From the NCBI GenBank assembly GCA_021234155.1, contig JAJEKV010000018.1:19193423-19257422 (forward strand): a DNA stretch of 64,000 nt, written 5' to 3'. Shown here one piece after another: positions 1 to 11,399 of this stretch. A program made the translations under genes and the position numbers. This DNA is from Isoetes taiwanensis (lineage: Eukaryota; Streptophyta; Lycopodiopsida; Isoetales; Isoetaceae). Under the pieces are notes generated by a model. It worked only from the letters and a program-made list of their open reading frames with translations, did no database searches and was not told the DNA's origin. The first letter of the stretch is position 1. Each line of letters starts with the position of its first letter.

Positions 1-2388
1 AGTTCTACTTTGAGTTGTTTTTATGTGAAATCAACTACTCTTGTAGGTAAACCATTAGTAAATTCATGCAAAACACAAGCTTTCTGTTGGTAACGCAGAG
101 ATGTGGAATTTGCACTTGTCCATGAAAAGATGCAAACATGTATTAGTCTGACTTCTATTAATATTTTTTTTTAATAAAGGAGCTTGTTGTCGGCAAATTA
201 CACCTCCGATATTGCCATAACCCAAGATTTTATTCTTCAAATTAATGCGCTTAAGAAGTAAGGATCTTACTTGTTTTGGAGTAAATGCCCCTCTGCGACT
301 AGCATGTACCCTAATACAACAAATAACTTCTGAATGCAAGCTAAACATACCTGCTTCTCACCACTGACGGTTTTCTGAAAACAATAGGGGCAGAAAACAT
401 TTGCCACAAAACGAAAGAACCCTTCAAATCAAAAGATGCAAACAGAATAAGACGTGGCAAACGACAAGAGGTAAGGAAGCCTTGAAGAGCTAGACTTTGA
501 AAAAAGAGATTTAGTCCGATGAGAGGACATCAGATATGCACAAGGTAAATTTTGGGAGTTTTTGTGATTTCTTTTGCCATCGATGTGAAATTGGAGAGAT
601 CGATAATGGTCCTGAATTAATTTAACTGATGTGTCAAGCCACATGGATAGGCTAGAATTGAAATCGTTGTAAGGGAGGTCTGCTAACAAGAGAAGGTAGT
701 AGACACTTTATCAAGGCAGGTATACATGAGCGTGCCGAGGCAATACAAAACAAAAGAAGACTAAGAACCAGTTTGCATCAGGACATTACCCCCCCTCTAA
801 CATCACAACTTCAAAATGAACCAGGTCCAGGTCAGTTTTAGCATGTTAGACTCTGATTCAAAACTTTTTTGGGACAATTCTATGTTAACACCACAAGGAA
901 CACTAAACAATTCTTGAACTAAACCTCACTCATGCACGGGCTATCCAGCAAGAAGCATATGCTTTACAAACAAGCTTCCATGTTAACGACTTTGCGTTCA
1001 TTCTCAATGGAAGATCGCTTTTCCCTCTAATATGTTTGGCAGAAATCATCTAAGCGAATTTTTGGAGCCTATAAAGCTTCTGAAATATCACTTCTAACTT
1101 CCTTGCCCACTATTATCTTTCTTGTATTGAAGTGAGCTTGATTCATGGTAACATTCCCTACCAGTAATATGCATTGTTTGAGTATATACATTGGCTTCAT
1201 GAAAGGCCGCCGCCATTGACTTGGACCACTTACAAGGGCAACAGAAACACTATCACATCTGGGATTGCACCATAACGATCTGATGCAACTGTAAAGATGC
1301 TTACCAGTAGCTTTAGAGCGCACGACCTAAAGGAGCATTGAAGATCTACCCAATGATCATCATAATCTTGCTGGTTGCCCACCACAATCATCTTTGAATC
1401 CAAATATTATCTGCAAATGGAAAATGATTTGTTATAACAGAGATGGAATGATGTTTGAATAACGATGTCATTTGTGTGCTGTAACAGAGATGTGAGATGT
1501 AGTTTATGTGAAGTAAGATATCTGTTACAGAGATCTACTATGATTTGTGACAGAGATGGAATGGTATTGATGTGAGAACGCCATAACCTGCAACATCATC
1601 TAAGTCGCATATTGAACAGTAAGAATTTCCTCTTCAAGAAGGTACAAATGGGATGAAATGATTTGTATAGCCAAGATTGAAACAACCTGCAAACAACATC
1701 ATCTGAGTCGTATTATATGGAATAGCGGGAGTTTCGTGTTCAAGAGGGACTAAGAGGGAAAAGAAATTTCGATCTGGGGATTAATTTCCACCATATTATG
1801 GCCATCTGCCTATTGATGTTTTGGGAATAACATAAATACAAAACCTATAAGAAAGAGTTATAGTAACTTAAAAAGCTGACATGCTATTAAAAATTGGTAC
1901 ACATGAGAATGCCAAAAGTAGATGGCAAAGCTGCATATTTAGGTTGGCATAAGAGTATATAACAATGACAAGGCTAGCATACATAATTATGTAGATCTAA
2001 AACTACAATCTCACCACTTTCAACCCTTTATTGTTTTGTTCTTATCCCAGTGGAGCCAACCGTTCCATATAAATTTCCTTGGTTCTCTGAATCAGGATGC
2101 AGGTTTGGAAGTGAGCATTGACAAACAACTCCTTTGATGGGCCATCACAAAACAAATTAAGTCGGGGATGCAGGACAACCCTGTCTAATAGAGTCAATCA
2201 AAATGCACAGAAACGCTTCAAGTACAAACCTTGCTTACTTGGCAGGTAGCACAGCGTCGTCACCTGTATGTCGATAGCCAGATGTTCTAGTGCCCCAAAT
2301 CGAAATGCCCTACTAAGAAGTTAAATTCCGAAGCAAATTTCGGAAGCCCACCTGGCAGATATTGCAATCTGGCATAGCTAGCTACCAC

Positions 2389-2592
2389 TCAAGTTGCCGG
2401 CAAATCGAGCGACTTGTGACTTGTTGGGTAGCATAGCGGCGGCCGGCGGCCAAGGAAATCTAGAGAATCCAGCGAAGTAACAATTCGACCCACTGTTTCT
2501 GTCGCATTTGCAACAGCCAAATCTGCCAAAAAGCAAATATTTGTCTTGATTTGAAGTAGTTGTGAACCAAACTCATTCTTCACTTGATGCAT
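2389..2592 (-). other. 67-codon reading frame, identical in both arms
   Basis: A minus-strand frame, MHQVKNEF to SLDLPAT, lies about 180 bp upstream of the ARD start and is divergent from it. Its copy at 44712-44915 is identical in all 67 residues. I see no known domain, signal peptide or membrane segment. Identity may simply reflect the recent segmental duplication, because neighbouring non-coding DNA is also almost identical. It could be a small divergent gene sharing the ARD promoter region or a chance frame. Confidence 0.2.
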
Positions 2593-2681
2593 AGGCTAAA
2601 AAGCAAAGTTGTCTTGGTGTGGGCAAGTTGATGCATGGGGCCTAGAGACAACTTAATCAACTTGACACCATGATTGCACTT

Positions 2682-2690
2682 CTATATATA
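2682..2690 (+). promoter_or_regulatory. TATA box of the ARD gene
   Basis: CTATATATA lies 78 bp upstream of the ARD start codon, with a pyrimidine-rich leader between them, as expected of a plant TATA promoter. The inverted copy keeps the same element near 18508-18516, but there the sequence diverges about 20 bp further upstream, where the 26-kb insertion begins. Confidence 0.7.
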
Positions 2691-2767
2691 CCCACATTCT
2701 CAACTATCCAAAGTTCATCTTATTCTTGTTCAATTTGCCTATCTTCTTCTTCTTCCTCATTGCCGAT

Positions 2768-3391
2768 ATGGGTTTCGATGGAGGCTTTCATCCAATCTCC
2801 AAAGTAGTATCTCTTGTTGCATGGGAGTATAATCCTGCTGGTGGTGAGGATCAAAGGTCTGTCCACCAATACACCCCAAACAGACCAGTCTCCATGGAGC
2901 ATTTGAAAGCTTTGGGGGTGCTTTACTGGCATTTGGATGCCAGCAATTGGGAAAATAACCCAGATCTTGATAAGATCAAACAAGAGCGAGGATACAATTA
3001 CTCTACAATCAAGACAGTTAGCCGTGATGCATTGCCTGATTTTGATGACGTGATTAGGGGATACTTTGAGGAACATACCCACAGCCAAGAGGAGATCCGC
3101 TTCATCCTCGAGGGCAGTGGTTATTGGGATATCCGAGACCAAGATGAGAAATGGATCCGCTTCTATGTACAGAAAGGAGATGTGCTTATTTTGCCACCAG
3201 GAATGTTCCATCGCTTTACAGTGGATAGAAATGATTACATCAAGGCACTTCTCTTATTCACAGAAGCACCAACTAGAACACAAGAATCCAGATCAGAGGA
3301 ATTAGCTGTTAGGAAGCAATACATTCAAGAAGTCCTCAACAAGATGCCAAAGTCCAAATATTACCAGGGACAAGCAATGATGGTGCAATGA
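2768..3391 (+). CDS. ARD: Acireductone dioxygenase (ARD), methionine salvage
   Basis: This encodes a 207-residue cupin-fold protein of normal ARD length. ARD cleaves acireductone to the 2-keto acid of methionine plus formate (Fe form), or off-pathway products (Ni form), in the cytosolic Yang cycle. The metal ligands are visible: His103, His105 and Glu109 in EEHTHSQEE, and His148 in LPPGMFHRF. The N-terminal AWEYNPAGGEDQR and the GYWDIRD strand also fit plant ARDs. I chose the ATG at 2768; the frame stays open upstream to 2726, but only a TTG is there and those residues are leader sequence. A TATA box sits 78 bp upstream. There are no introns across the whole domain, although many plant ARD genes are spliced, so a retrocopy origin is possible. 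The inverted copy at 17806-18431 is a pseudogene. Confidence 0.95.
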   Translation: MGFDGGFHPISKVVSLVAWEYNPAGGEDQRSVHQYTPNRPVSMEHLKALGVLYWHLDASNWENNPDLDKIKQERGYNYSTIKTVSRDALPDFDDVIRGYFEEHTHSQEEIRFILEGSGYWDIRDQDEKWIRFYVQKGDVLILPPGMFHRFTVDRNDYIKALLLFTEAPTRTQESRSEELAVRKQYIQEVLNKMPKSKYYQGQAMMVQ

Positions 3392-4499
3392 CCATTTAGT
3401 GGGATGACTTGTACACTATAATATATGGAAATGAAAACTTTTGTCATATCTCTTGTTAAGTTTGGTTTTCTCGACAAGTGATTCTTTTCTTTTCTTTTCA
3501 AGTATTCTTGCTTTTGGCTGATAATTGAAATGGTTCATTTTGGGTGCAAAAAAATTTTTGCTTTTCAAAAGTTAAGGTTCAAAATTTTACCCTTTGTAGG
3601 GGAAAAAAAAAAGAAAAAGAAAATCTAGGTTGGAAGCTCAATATCATGCAGCAGCATCATTCTAGAAATGCATAGATCCAACTCTAGCATGCAATTCCGA
3701 CTATCCGAGTTACAGAGCCCGATTTAGCACATGAGCATTAAAAGCAGAGATATAGCAAAGAGACCAAACCATCATGACGCACAACCTCAGACAATAAGCC
3801 AACCTACATGCAGGCGCAGTTAGCAGAGAAATGCCCAGTCAACTTACATTCCAAGCCCTATAGCAGGAGTGGTGGCGTGAACCTCGTATGCACAACCCTT
3901 CTCATCCCACGTCTGGCACTAAAGGACCCCTTACCATGGAGTCAAGGAGTTGACACATATCCTCACCAAGAAGCTATGCCCATGAGGAAGCCATGCCCGA
4001 GAACACAAATGTCAAGAGAATGTCGGAGCAATCTGGGCTACCAAACCTGGAAGCCCGACGGCAGAGGATCCAAGAGCGTATATAAAGACAATAGTGGGAT
4101 GGTGCAAAGCAAAGACCATGACATGTGACATTCATTATATTTTTATGATATACACGTACCTAGATTGTACCCTTGTCGAGGTTGCCCATACAACCTAACC
4201 ACTTCGAAGTAGCTAAATGAAGATCATGATCACAAATTAACATTTCAAGGAAGTCACAAACCTGATCATATTGATGTAGATCCAACATCTATGTACTTCA
4301 CTGAACAAAAAGATATACTAACATTTCCCAATCTACGACTTACCTCAAACTATTCACCCATGAGAAATACAACATCCCATACCGTTTATGTATTACCATG
4401 ATACTTACTTTTCCTTTACTCACAAGGATATAGTATACTTTACTCTATTATGCCAACAATGCTCCACGCGATAGCCCTACTCAGAAGCCCCCATAAGCT
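3392..4499. other. ARD 3' flank without a recognised gene
   Basis: The stretch begins with an AT-rich 3' flank containing ATATAATATATGG- and TGATAATTGAA-type elements and A-runs near 3548 and 3601. A 106-codon frame at 3808-4128 recurs shortened to 83 codons in the inverted copy (17065-17316) and has no recognised domain. The MITE-free target site TACTATAT, read here as ATATAGTA, is at 4428-4435. Confidence 0.5.
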
Positions 4500-5035
4500 T
4501 CCTATGGCTCTTCTGACTAAACGGCTCAACACGCTAAAGCAATAGATTGACTTGTTGATTGAAGTGCTTGGGATTGCTGCAGAAAGATGCTTCGGAAGAA
4601 GTCGCCCGCAATGGGTCTTGGAGACTTCAACCTTCCCATGTAACCGATGGTTAGTATAAGGAACTGAAATGCTGGCTTTGCCAAATCACGGATCCCGCTT
4701 TACGTCCACACGCGACCAGATAGTACCGTGCTTCCCTCAAGGATAAGAAAGCTAGGTACATTGCAGAGCATCAAAGGGAAATGTTTTATCTCCGGGATCA
4801 TCATTCCAGGATCTTCTGGTGAAGGGTGCTCAGAAAGCCAATACAGCTTACAGGGAACATCACTTCCGAGCAGTGGGAACAATACTTGCAGCAGCTCTAT
4901 GATGGTCAACATGCTCGTGTACCAATAGTGCATTACAATACTTGCAGCAGCTCTATGATGGTCAACATGCTCGTGTACCAATAGTGCATTACATGAAGGC
5001 TTTCCCCTGCAGTGGACCAGTAGTAGAGTTCCCAT
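4500..5035 (+). pseudogene. LINE fragment: linker between endonuclease and RT
   Basis: One frame reads KDKKARYIAEHQREMF, then LRDHHSRIFW, a stop, and then LRKPIQLTGNITSEQWEQYL. The order of a basic helix, an RxFW motif, and a short strand followed by W..YL..L resembles the region just before the reverse transcriptase domain of plant non-LTR elements. No RT catalytic motif follows, so this is a broken fragment. A 56-bp direct duplication (4881-4936 and 4937-4992) further disrupts it. The inverted copy at 15569-16060 lacks that duplication. Assignment rests on pattern resemblance only. Confidence 0.4.
4881..4992 (+). repeat. 56-bp tandem duplication
   Basis: AATACTTGCAGCAGCTCTAT and its following 36 bases occur twice back to back (4881-4936, 4937-4992). 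The inverted arm near 15655-15700 has one copy, so the duplication arose after the segmental duplication or was lost there. Confidence 0.9.
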
Positions 5036-5689
5036 CTAGAAGGCAGGTAGCCCACACTGCCTAGCCAATTACCAAACAATCATGGCCAATCCAATGTTTG
5101 CAAAATCGCTAGCCAGCGTTCTCGAAAAGCAGTTGATGAGATGGGCAGAAGTAGCAGAGGTGCGAGCCCTCATGCAGTCGGCAAGAATCTGGATGGCCGT
5201 TGGACTGGAATCGGAAACCTAGAAATGGCCTGTTTTCTTCAAGGTAAAGTTATCTTCCTTTTTCAAATGCTTTGATACTTGCTAGCTTGTCGGTATGAAT
5301 CTTCAAATATTCTAGAAATGGCTTGCTTTCTTCAAGCTAAACCTTTTATTTTTCAAAATTTTGAGTAATTGTGAGGATGCATGGAAGATAGAACTTGAAT
5401 TGCAGTCTTTGAACTCTGCATTACGTCTGGAATGTGGGTTGAAGTTGTCTCTTGCTTGCATGCAAGCGTATGACTTTTCTATGTGTGTACATAAATTGGG
5501 CACATAGAAGGGAGGCCAAAACCTGTGTGGGGAAAGGAAGGGCATAGAGACCAAGTGATTGTGTGTTTTTGCTCCCACTCTTCAAGGTTTAGAGACCCTA
5601 TAGAGGCTGTATGACCACTTCAAGAAAAATAAAAGAGGCAGGGACAGTTGGTTTCACGTAAAGCCCCTTTGGCATGGCCTTCCTGATGT

Positions 5690-7480
5690 TATGATGCAGG
5701 AGAAGAAGGGCCTGATTTTGTTAGCTCTGATGAGAAAACTAGCACCCTAAAAAGAGTTCTTTATGGCTACTTAGCTACTGCAAGTGATCTAGATAAATTC
5801 TCGCAGCATAAGAAAAAGCAAAAGGTTGTTGAAACTATAAATATTGAAGAGATCAAAGTAAACTTCTCTTAAATCTAACAGATAAAGATCAGATTGTCCA
5901 AGATCCTGATCCTAATTCAGTAGGAAAAGTCGAGTGTGCAGAAAGTAATGTGAAACTTTGATACATGTTACATCTCAAAGAATATACAAAAACCAGGAAC
6001 TTGGATTTAGGTTATTGATTGGGCTATTAGGTGGAGCTTATTTTTTAGTGTAACATTGTTATGAACAAGTGGTTGGCCTGAATTACTTGCAGGGGTAATT
6101 AATCAGAATTGTGTTGTAATACAAGGGTGCCCAAGGTAATTTGATAAGGAGATAAAACTAGGTGCGTATTTTTGCGATTGGCCCTGTTATGACAACGGCA
6201 ATACAACAGACAATATGCTTGTACCCAATTTTTTGTTAACTATGTTATGATGTGCTGTTGACTAATTCTTTCTTGTTCTAACCATGCCAAAGACTATGCT
6301 GTAGTTTCCTCAGAATGCAAAGATATGGCAAAATGTGGTGTGATGTGAGGAAGGGGTTCTGCAAAAGGTTAAGTAAAAGCTCTTAATGATTAGAAAACGT
6401 AAAAGATGTCTTGAGTATTGAGAGGTAAAAGAAAGATAGACCTTACCATCTACATGATATTGCTTGCCTTTATGAGACCAATGGATACATATAAGTGGGG
6501 GTCAAATAGACTTCAAAAGCAAGGTGACACGTTCCCTTCTGTACACTTTTGCTATCTACCCTGAAGCAACATGAACCTGCATAGGGGTGAAGGAGGTTTC
6601 CTTCTAAGGTTGATGATGCGCCCCCTTGGTAGTTCCAATTGCCATAAATCTTATAGGCATCAATGCCTTGCAATATACTTTCTTGAATCTCGAATCCTAT
6701 ACATGATTATTTGGCAAGTACTGCTAAAAGATTGAGATATTATTGAACTAATGATATGGCAAGAAATTACGTGCTGCTTATTATCTGGCAGATATTTAAA
6801 AAGCCTCCACTCTTTTATTTGAACCTTTTGAACAAAGATTTAGAATTCTTCATTTACAACACACCATTGGAAACTTTTGACGAAGTAATTTGTAAGGCTT
6901 TTGATCACGTTGTTATTTATTTGCAATCAATCTCACAACTAGAGCCTTTTATTATGGAGAACTTGTTCTGGAGTCAGGTCCCATTGCTTCATTGTGTGAA
7001 TTTGCAGGAGCCGAAGATTGCCAGCCTTAGGAGTAGAATAGAGGTACAATTCTATATGTTTGTTATGGACTTCTCAATGTCGTAGTAGAAGAAACTTATC
7101 AAGTCCCATGGTTCTGTGTGTCATGCTCTTGTCATAGGCAGCAATAAAAAAGACAACATCAATAGCCCTGTCGCATCTGGAAAAATATGTATCATTTGAG
7201 TACAAGGAGGAATTAAGAACCAGAAAACCTCCACTGAAGGACCTAATTGCAGAGTTTCATTGTCATAAAGCTGAGCAGGACTATATTCTTTTTGCTCGAT
7301 ATAGAGAATTCTAATTATGAATTTTAAATTGTAATTATTCAAATTATTATGTTTTTTTATTCTCATCTGACTATTCCAATTCATCAAGTGTTCGTGAGTG
7401 GATTCTCATCCAGGATGATATTTAGAGGCCAGAATACCCACTACAATATTACTTGGGCGGGAGCTTGGTAAGGGCCAGAT
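5690..7480 (+). pseudogene. Possible exon remnants of an unidentified gene
   Basis: Several short open stretches have protein-like composition and splice-like borders. After ATGATGCAG near 5699 a frame reads GEEGPDFVSSDEKTSTLKRV and then GYLATASDLDKFSQHKKKQK, ending in a stop near 5871. Around 6950-7010 another reads LVLESGPIASLCEFAGAED. Around 7150-7310 a third reads SHLEKYVSFEYKEELR and then DLIAEFHCHKAEQDYILF. Around 7395-7480 a fourth reads SGFSSRMIFRGQNTHYNITW. I do not recognise the protein. The stretches could be exons of one decayed plus-strand gene, but chance frames are not excluded. Confidence 0.3.
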
Positions 7481-7608
7481 TAGGCACCAATAATTTTACC
7501 TGCAAGTCCTCATCTTATCATGGAAAACAACTTACTGGTTCTATTCGTGACAATTTGTGGAGCTGCCAAAGCCTGATAAGGGCCAGATTAGGCACTAATA
7601 ATTTTTAC
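7467..7608 (+). repeat. Short direct repeat, 110-bp spacing
   Basis: TAAGGGCCAGATTAGGCAC followed by CAATAATTTT or TAATAATTTT occurs at about 7467 and about 7577. This is a small local duplication with no other visible structure. Confidence 0.7.
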
Positions 7609-7619
7609 AACTACCAAAG

Positions 7620-9930
7620 AGCTCCTTAGTTTTCAAAGCATCAGAATGCTTGAGCTTATTAGTAACAATCTAAATGGCAGCAATTAAGGGGATTTTGATG
7701 CCCTTAACTTCAACTTCTTGGACTTCTCAAGAACCAGATTCATGTTACTCTTCCTAATCATGTTAAATCAATTTTAGGCTTTTCTTCAAGGAGCTAGAAT
7801 TTTGCTCCATATTGGAACCTGTATTATCCCAAATATCTAATGAGAAAGGCATGTACCTTTGTATCTATTATCATAACAATATAAATCTAAGTGCATTACT
7901 GTGTGTGTTGTTTATATTGTTTATATTTATCATGCACATAGGTGGATCACTTTTTAAGTTGTTTCCTTTGGAAGAATGCCATCGATCCGAGCCATCAGAT
8001 CGGTATTCTCGAATGGGCGAGCATGCATCTCTCCCATGCATGCATTTTTTGGGGCTTTGGTTTGGGGATCGCTATTTCTTGCAGATTAAAATTCTTCCAT
8101 CTTCATGCTACACGAAACGCGGCCGCAAGGATGGGGTCTTTTATAAGGGTGGCGAACAATGAAATTTTTCGATGAGCATGCATCGTTGGAGTCCTTGGAG
8201 TCCACATCGTGCGGCCGTGTTTGCTGTTGAATGCGGCTGCCAATATTTGTCAACGACCGCAAATCAAAACAATATGGCTGCGGCGTGACAACGGCCAGTG
8301 TCCGCGACGATGCAAAATGCGACCCCAATGAAGGATTGGCGGCTGCATATGATCACTTTGCGGTCATGTCATCTTGCATCTGCATTCATGTTAGGATGCT
8401 TGCATTTATATTTAAAATCCTAATAAGTAACTAGGCTACAATTTTTTAGGGTGGTAATAAAAAAGAGCGGTAATTAAATGCTCTAACTGCACCCAATTTT
8501 AGGCCATAGTCTTGCTTGAACTTAAGCCACACGTTGCTTGTGTAGAGATGTAACTCTAATACGCATAGACCCCAATTATGCGATTGCTGCCAATTACGCG
8601 TACTAGAGTTACGCCATATATATGCATTGGATGGATTAAGTTTGAACTAGACTATGGCTTGAAATTAGGGCACGACTTGAAGATCTAGTGCACTACACTT
8701 TTTACTTCATTATTGTCTAGTCACCATTCAAACGTCATGCAAGAAAGAGCAAAAAAATAAATGTAGAGAACCACTAAGCTGCCCAGGGAAACAATAAAAC
8801 AGAGTACGTAAAATTCTTCTTACTGCAAATGCAATCTGCCACAACTTCAAAAGTGAGAGATCCCCAAATTTTAAGCCGCATTGCCGTTCAAGCCTTTCCA
8901 TCCATTGCGGTAGTAAGGCATAACTCTGGTACGAGTATTTGATGCCACTTATGAGTACCAAGATTATGCCTTGTTGCCACAATGAATAGTGTTAAGCAAC
9001 ACTAAGACTTGATATTAGAGATCCTTTTCACTTTTGAAGTCGTACGAGATTGCACTCAAAACTTCCATGTTTAGAAGGACCGAGATTTCCTCTGCATAAA
9101 TCTTAGAGCCTCTCTGGGTAATGGAGCTCACATTGACCTAGAAGGGCATCCAAAAAGATGTAGAGGAAACCCAACCCCAAAAAAAAAAGGAGGTAACAAG
9201 AGTTCCTAGAACACTCTATTGTGAGTCGTAAGAAGATGTAGTGTAGCTAGTTAACACGTTTCACTCCCAATAATAAATGGCATTACAGTACCATCATGAA
9301 GACGAATATTATTCATATTTAGGAAATAAATGTTGACACTCAATTCAAAGAGAGTCCTCGGAACCCTTGTTACTTCTGGCTAGAAGGACCAAGATTTCTA
9401 CAGGCTCCAGTTTCTAAGTCTCTCTGTATAATGAAGCTTAGCAAGGAGCTAAGCTGCATTGACTAAGAGAGACGAAATAAAGAGACATGTAAAAAACTCG
9501 TTGCATCCAAAACAAGGTAACAAGAGTTTCCAAAACTTTTTTGATGATGTGTTGCGCTATACAATGGCATCTATACCTCTATTAGACTGACCTCCTTTGC
9601 TTGCAATGGCCGCAACAGCCAAGATTCTATCGTGGATCCAAGGTAAAGAAGACCCGAGCTAGAGGTACAGATGCCATTGTACGTCATGCTACAAAAGAAT
9701 TGAGCAAACATGTACCAACCATAAAAATCAATACCATTTCACAAGAAAATATATAATATACTATTTCTGTACACCTGTAAAAATGGTATTGACTTTCAAA
9801 GTCAAGACACCTGATCCAAATTTATGATTTAGCTTTTAATGTCATCGATGGTTTAGAGCGAATGTCCACAAAGCAATCAATTGTCGATTTGTTTATTGAG
9901 TAATGAGGTAGAGAGAGTTGAGTTGCTTTA
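7620..9930. other. No recognised gene; one degenerate GCATGC-type repeat
   Basis: There are only short frames with no domain. Bases 7981-8100 are a diverged copy of the repeat found at 9933-10136 and 10308-10500: GAGCATGCATCTCTCCCATG, then a GGGCTTTGG stretch, then CTTGCAGATTAAAATTCTTC in the same order. The surrounding 8100-8350 is more GC-rich than its neighbours. Nothing else was identified. Confidence 0.5.
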
Positions 9931-9932
9931 GA

Positions 9933-10500
9933 AAATGTCGTCGATTCGCATAGCGAATCGGCATTCTTGCTCAAGACGAGCATGCATGCATTGCATGTGT
10001 CGCATGCATGCATCGCATGCGTTTTGGGCCATTCATCAGGTTGGGCGTTTGCTACTTATTGCAGAGTTCTTCATCGACATTTTATCGGCGCTTCCTCTTC
10101 TCTCAGCAGTACCTTATTCTCTTTGATTTGTTTCCAGGCAGGGGAAGGGCTTCTTCCCCGCCTGGTTTTGGTCAATTTGGCGTTGCTTTCGCTGTCCTTC
10201 AGGCCTTTAGCCTTCATCCTCGTGACCTTCGTCCCTCGATCCTAGTTTGTTAGGAAGTCCTTTGGTATTCGGGCGCTTTGTTGGTTTCATGCGAAGTCGC
10301 GGTGCAAGAATGTCGTCGATTCGGCGTGGCGAATCGGCATTCTTCTCAAAAGCATGCATGCATTGTATCGCCGCATGCATGCATCGCATGCGTTTTGGGC
10401 CATTCATCAGGTTGGGCGTTTGCTACTTATTGCAGAGTTCTTCATCGACATTTTCTCCGGTAGCTTCCTCTTCTCTCAGTGATACCTTATTCTCTTTGAA
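9933..10500 (+). repeat. Direct duplication (375-bp spacing) of a GCATGC-rich repeat
   Basis: About 200 bp starting TGTCGTCGATTCG is present at 9933-10136 and 10308-10500. Each copy holds a GAATCG hyphenated palindrome, a run of overlapping GCATGCATGC sequences, and CGTTTTGGGCCATTCATCAG leading into TTGCAGAGTTCTTCATCGAC. A third, diverged copy is at 7981-8100. Just upstream of the second copy, CGGGCGCTTTGTTGGTTTCA starts near 10268 and recurs near 10968. The source element is unknown. Confidence 0.8.
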
Positions 10501-11027
10501 CCCACCCTCCCCCCCTTCTTTGTTTATTATATTTTGTGCAAGTTACGTTTATCATGTTTTTCCACCGGTGGGTGATGCTTTTTCCACCCTTGAGTGATGC
10601 TATTCTTTGGTATGTTTTTCGTTTGTTGTTGGTGATGTGCGTGTACGGGTTGGCGGCGCCATCCGCTTTTGACTTCTCCATGCGGCGGGTTTGGGGGCGA
10701 TTCTGCTTTTTCGTTTGTCTAAGCCCCTTCGTCAAGGCTTATCACTAGGGTTTTTCCTCGAGAAAACCGAAAGGGCTGGGTTTTTAATCCCGGTGATAAG
10801 CTGGCAGTACATCAACCACTCATCTATTAGCATTGTATTTGTTTTTGGGGTCCAAATGATATAATTGGATTTTCCCTTTATTTTTAGGTGGGTAGTTCGC
10901 ATGTGCGGCTATCCCTTTATCCCCATTGTGAAAATCTCTTTGAGATGAATGAGAAGCCTATCTATCGGGCGCTTTGTTGGTTTCATGCGAGTCGCAGTGC
11001 AAGAATGGTTTAGTTTATTTCTGATTT

Positions 11028-11300
11028 TCCTATTTGAAAGATCCAGAATGCCACCTATAGTGAGACAAGCAGGCTCACAGCCGGAGGCATTTTAGATCAG
11101 TCAAAAAGGACAATCGATATAGAGAACTATAAATCAAACGAGACATTTCACAAAACACTTAATTGTCAATTTGTTTGTTGAGTTTGAGGTAGAGAATAGG
11201 AGATTGTTTTAGAAAATAGTTCATCTTCCTATCTGAAAGGTTTATAATGCCACCTACAATGAGACAAGCAAGCTCACAGCAGGAGGCATTTTGGATGAAT
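11028..11300 (+). repeat. 200-bp-spaced direct duplication
   Basis: CCTATTTGAAAGATCCAGAA at 11028 recurs as CCTATCTGAAAGGTTTATAA at 11228. Each is followed by ATGCCACCTAYARTGAGACA and a purine-rich GGAGGCATTTT. Part of the intervening sequence (ATTGTCAATTTGTTTGTTGA) also matches the flank at about 9880-9930, so this belongs to the same nested duplication complex. Confidence 0.75.
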
Positions 11301-11399
11301 CAAATAAGAAAGTCAGATGTAGAGAGAACTCTAAACCAAGCAAGACATTTAAAAATCTCGCTCATTTCAAAATTGAGTCTCGAGAATGCATACATGGTT

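Larger units (their letters stand above)
1..5177. repeat. Left arm of a large inverted duplication
   Basis: The reverse complement of this segment reappears in two blocks: 5177 to about 2668 at 15461-18530, and about 2655 to 1 at 44623-48618. Matches are nearly continuous. A 67-residue reading frame at 2389-2592 is identical to its partner at 44712-44915, and an 84-residue frame at 1069-1323 differs from 45991-46245 at two residues. The match is still running at base 1, so the arm continues outside the window. This copy is uninterrupted and carries the intact ARD gene. It differs from the other arm by a 56-bp tandem duplication at 4881-4992, a small extra stretch near 4440-4465, and absence of the MITE. 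Confidence 0.9.

Noticed and set aside
3808-4128. 106-codon frame as a gene
   Set aside because: No domain. The inverted copy has lost part of the frame, and nothing suggests coding constraint.
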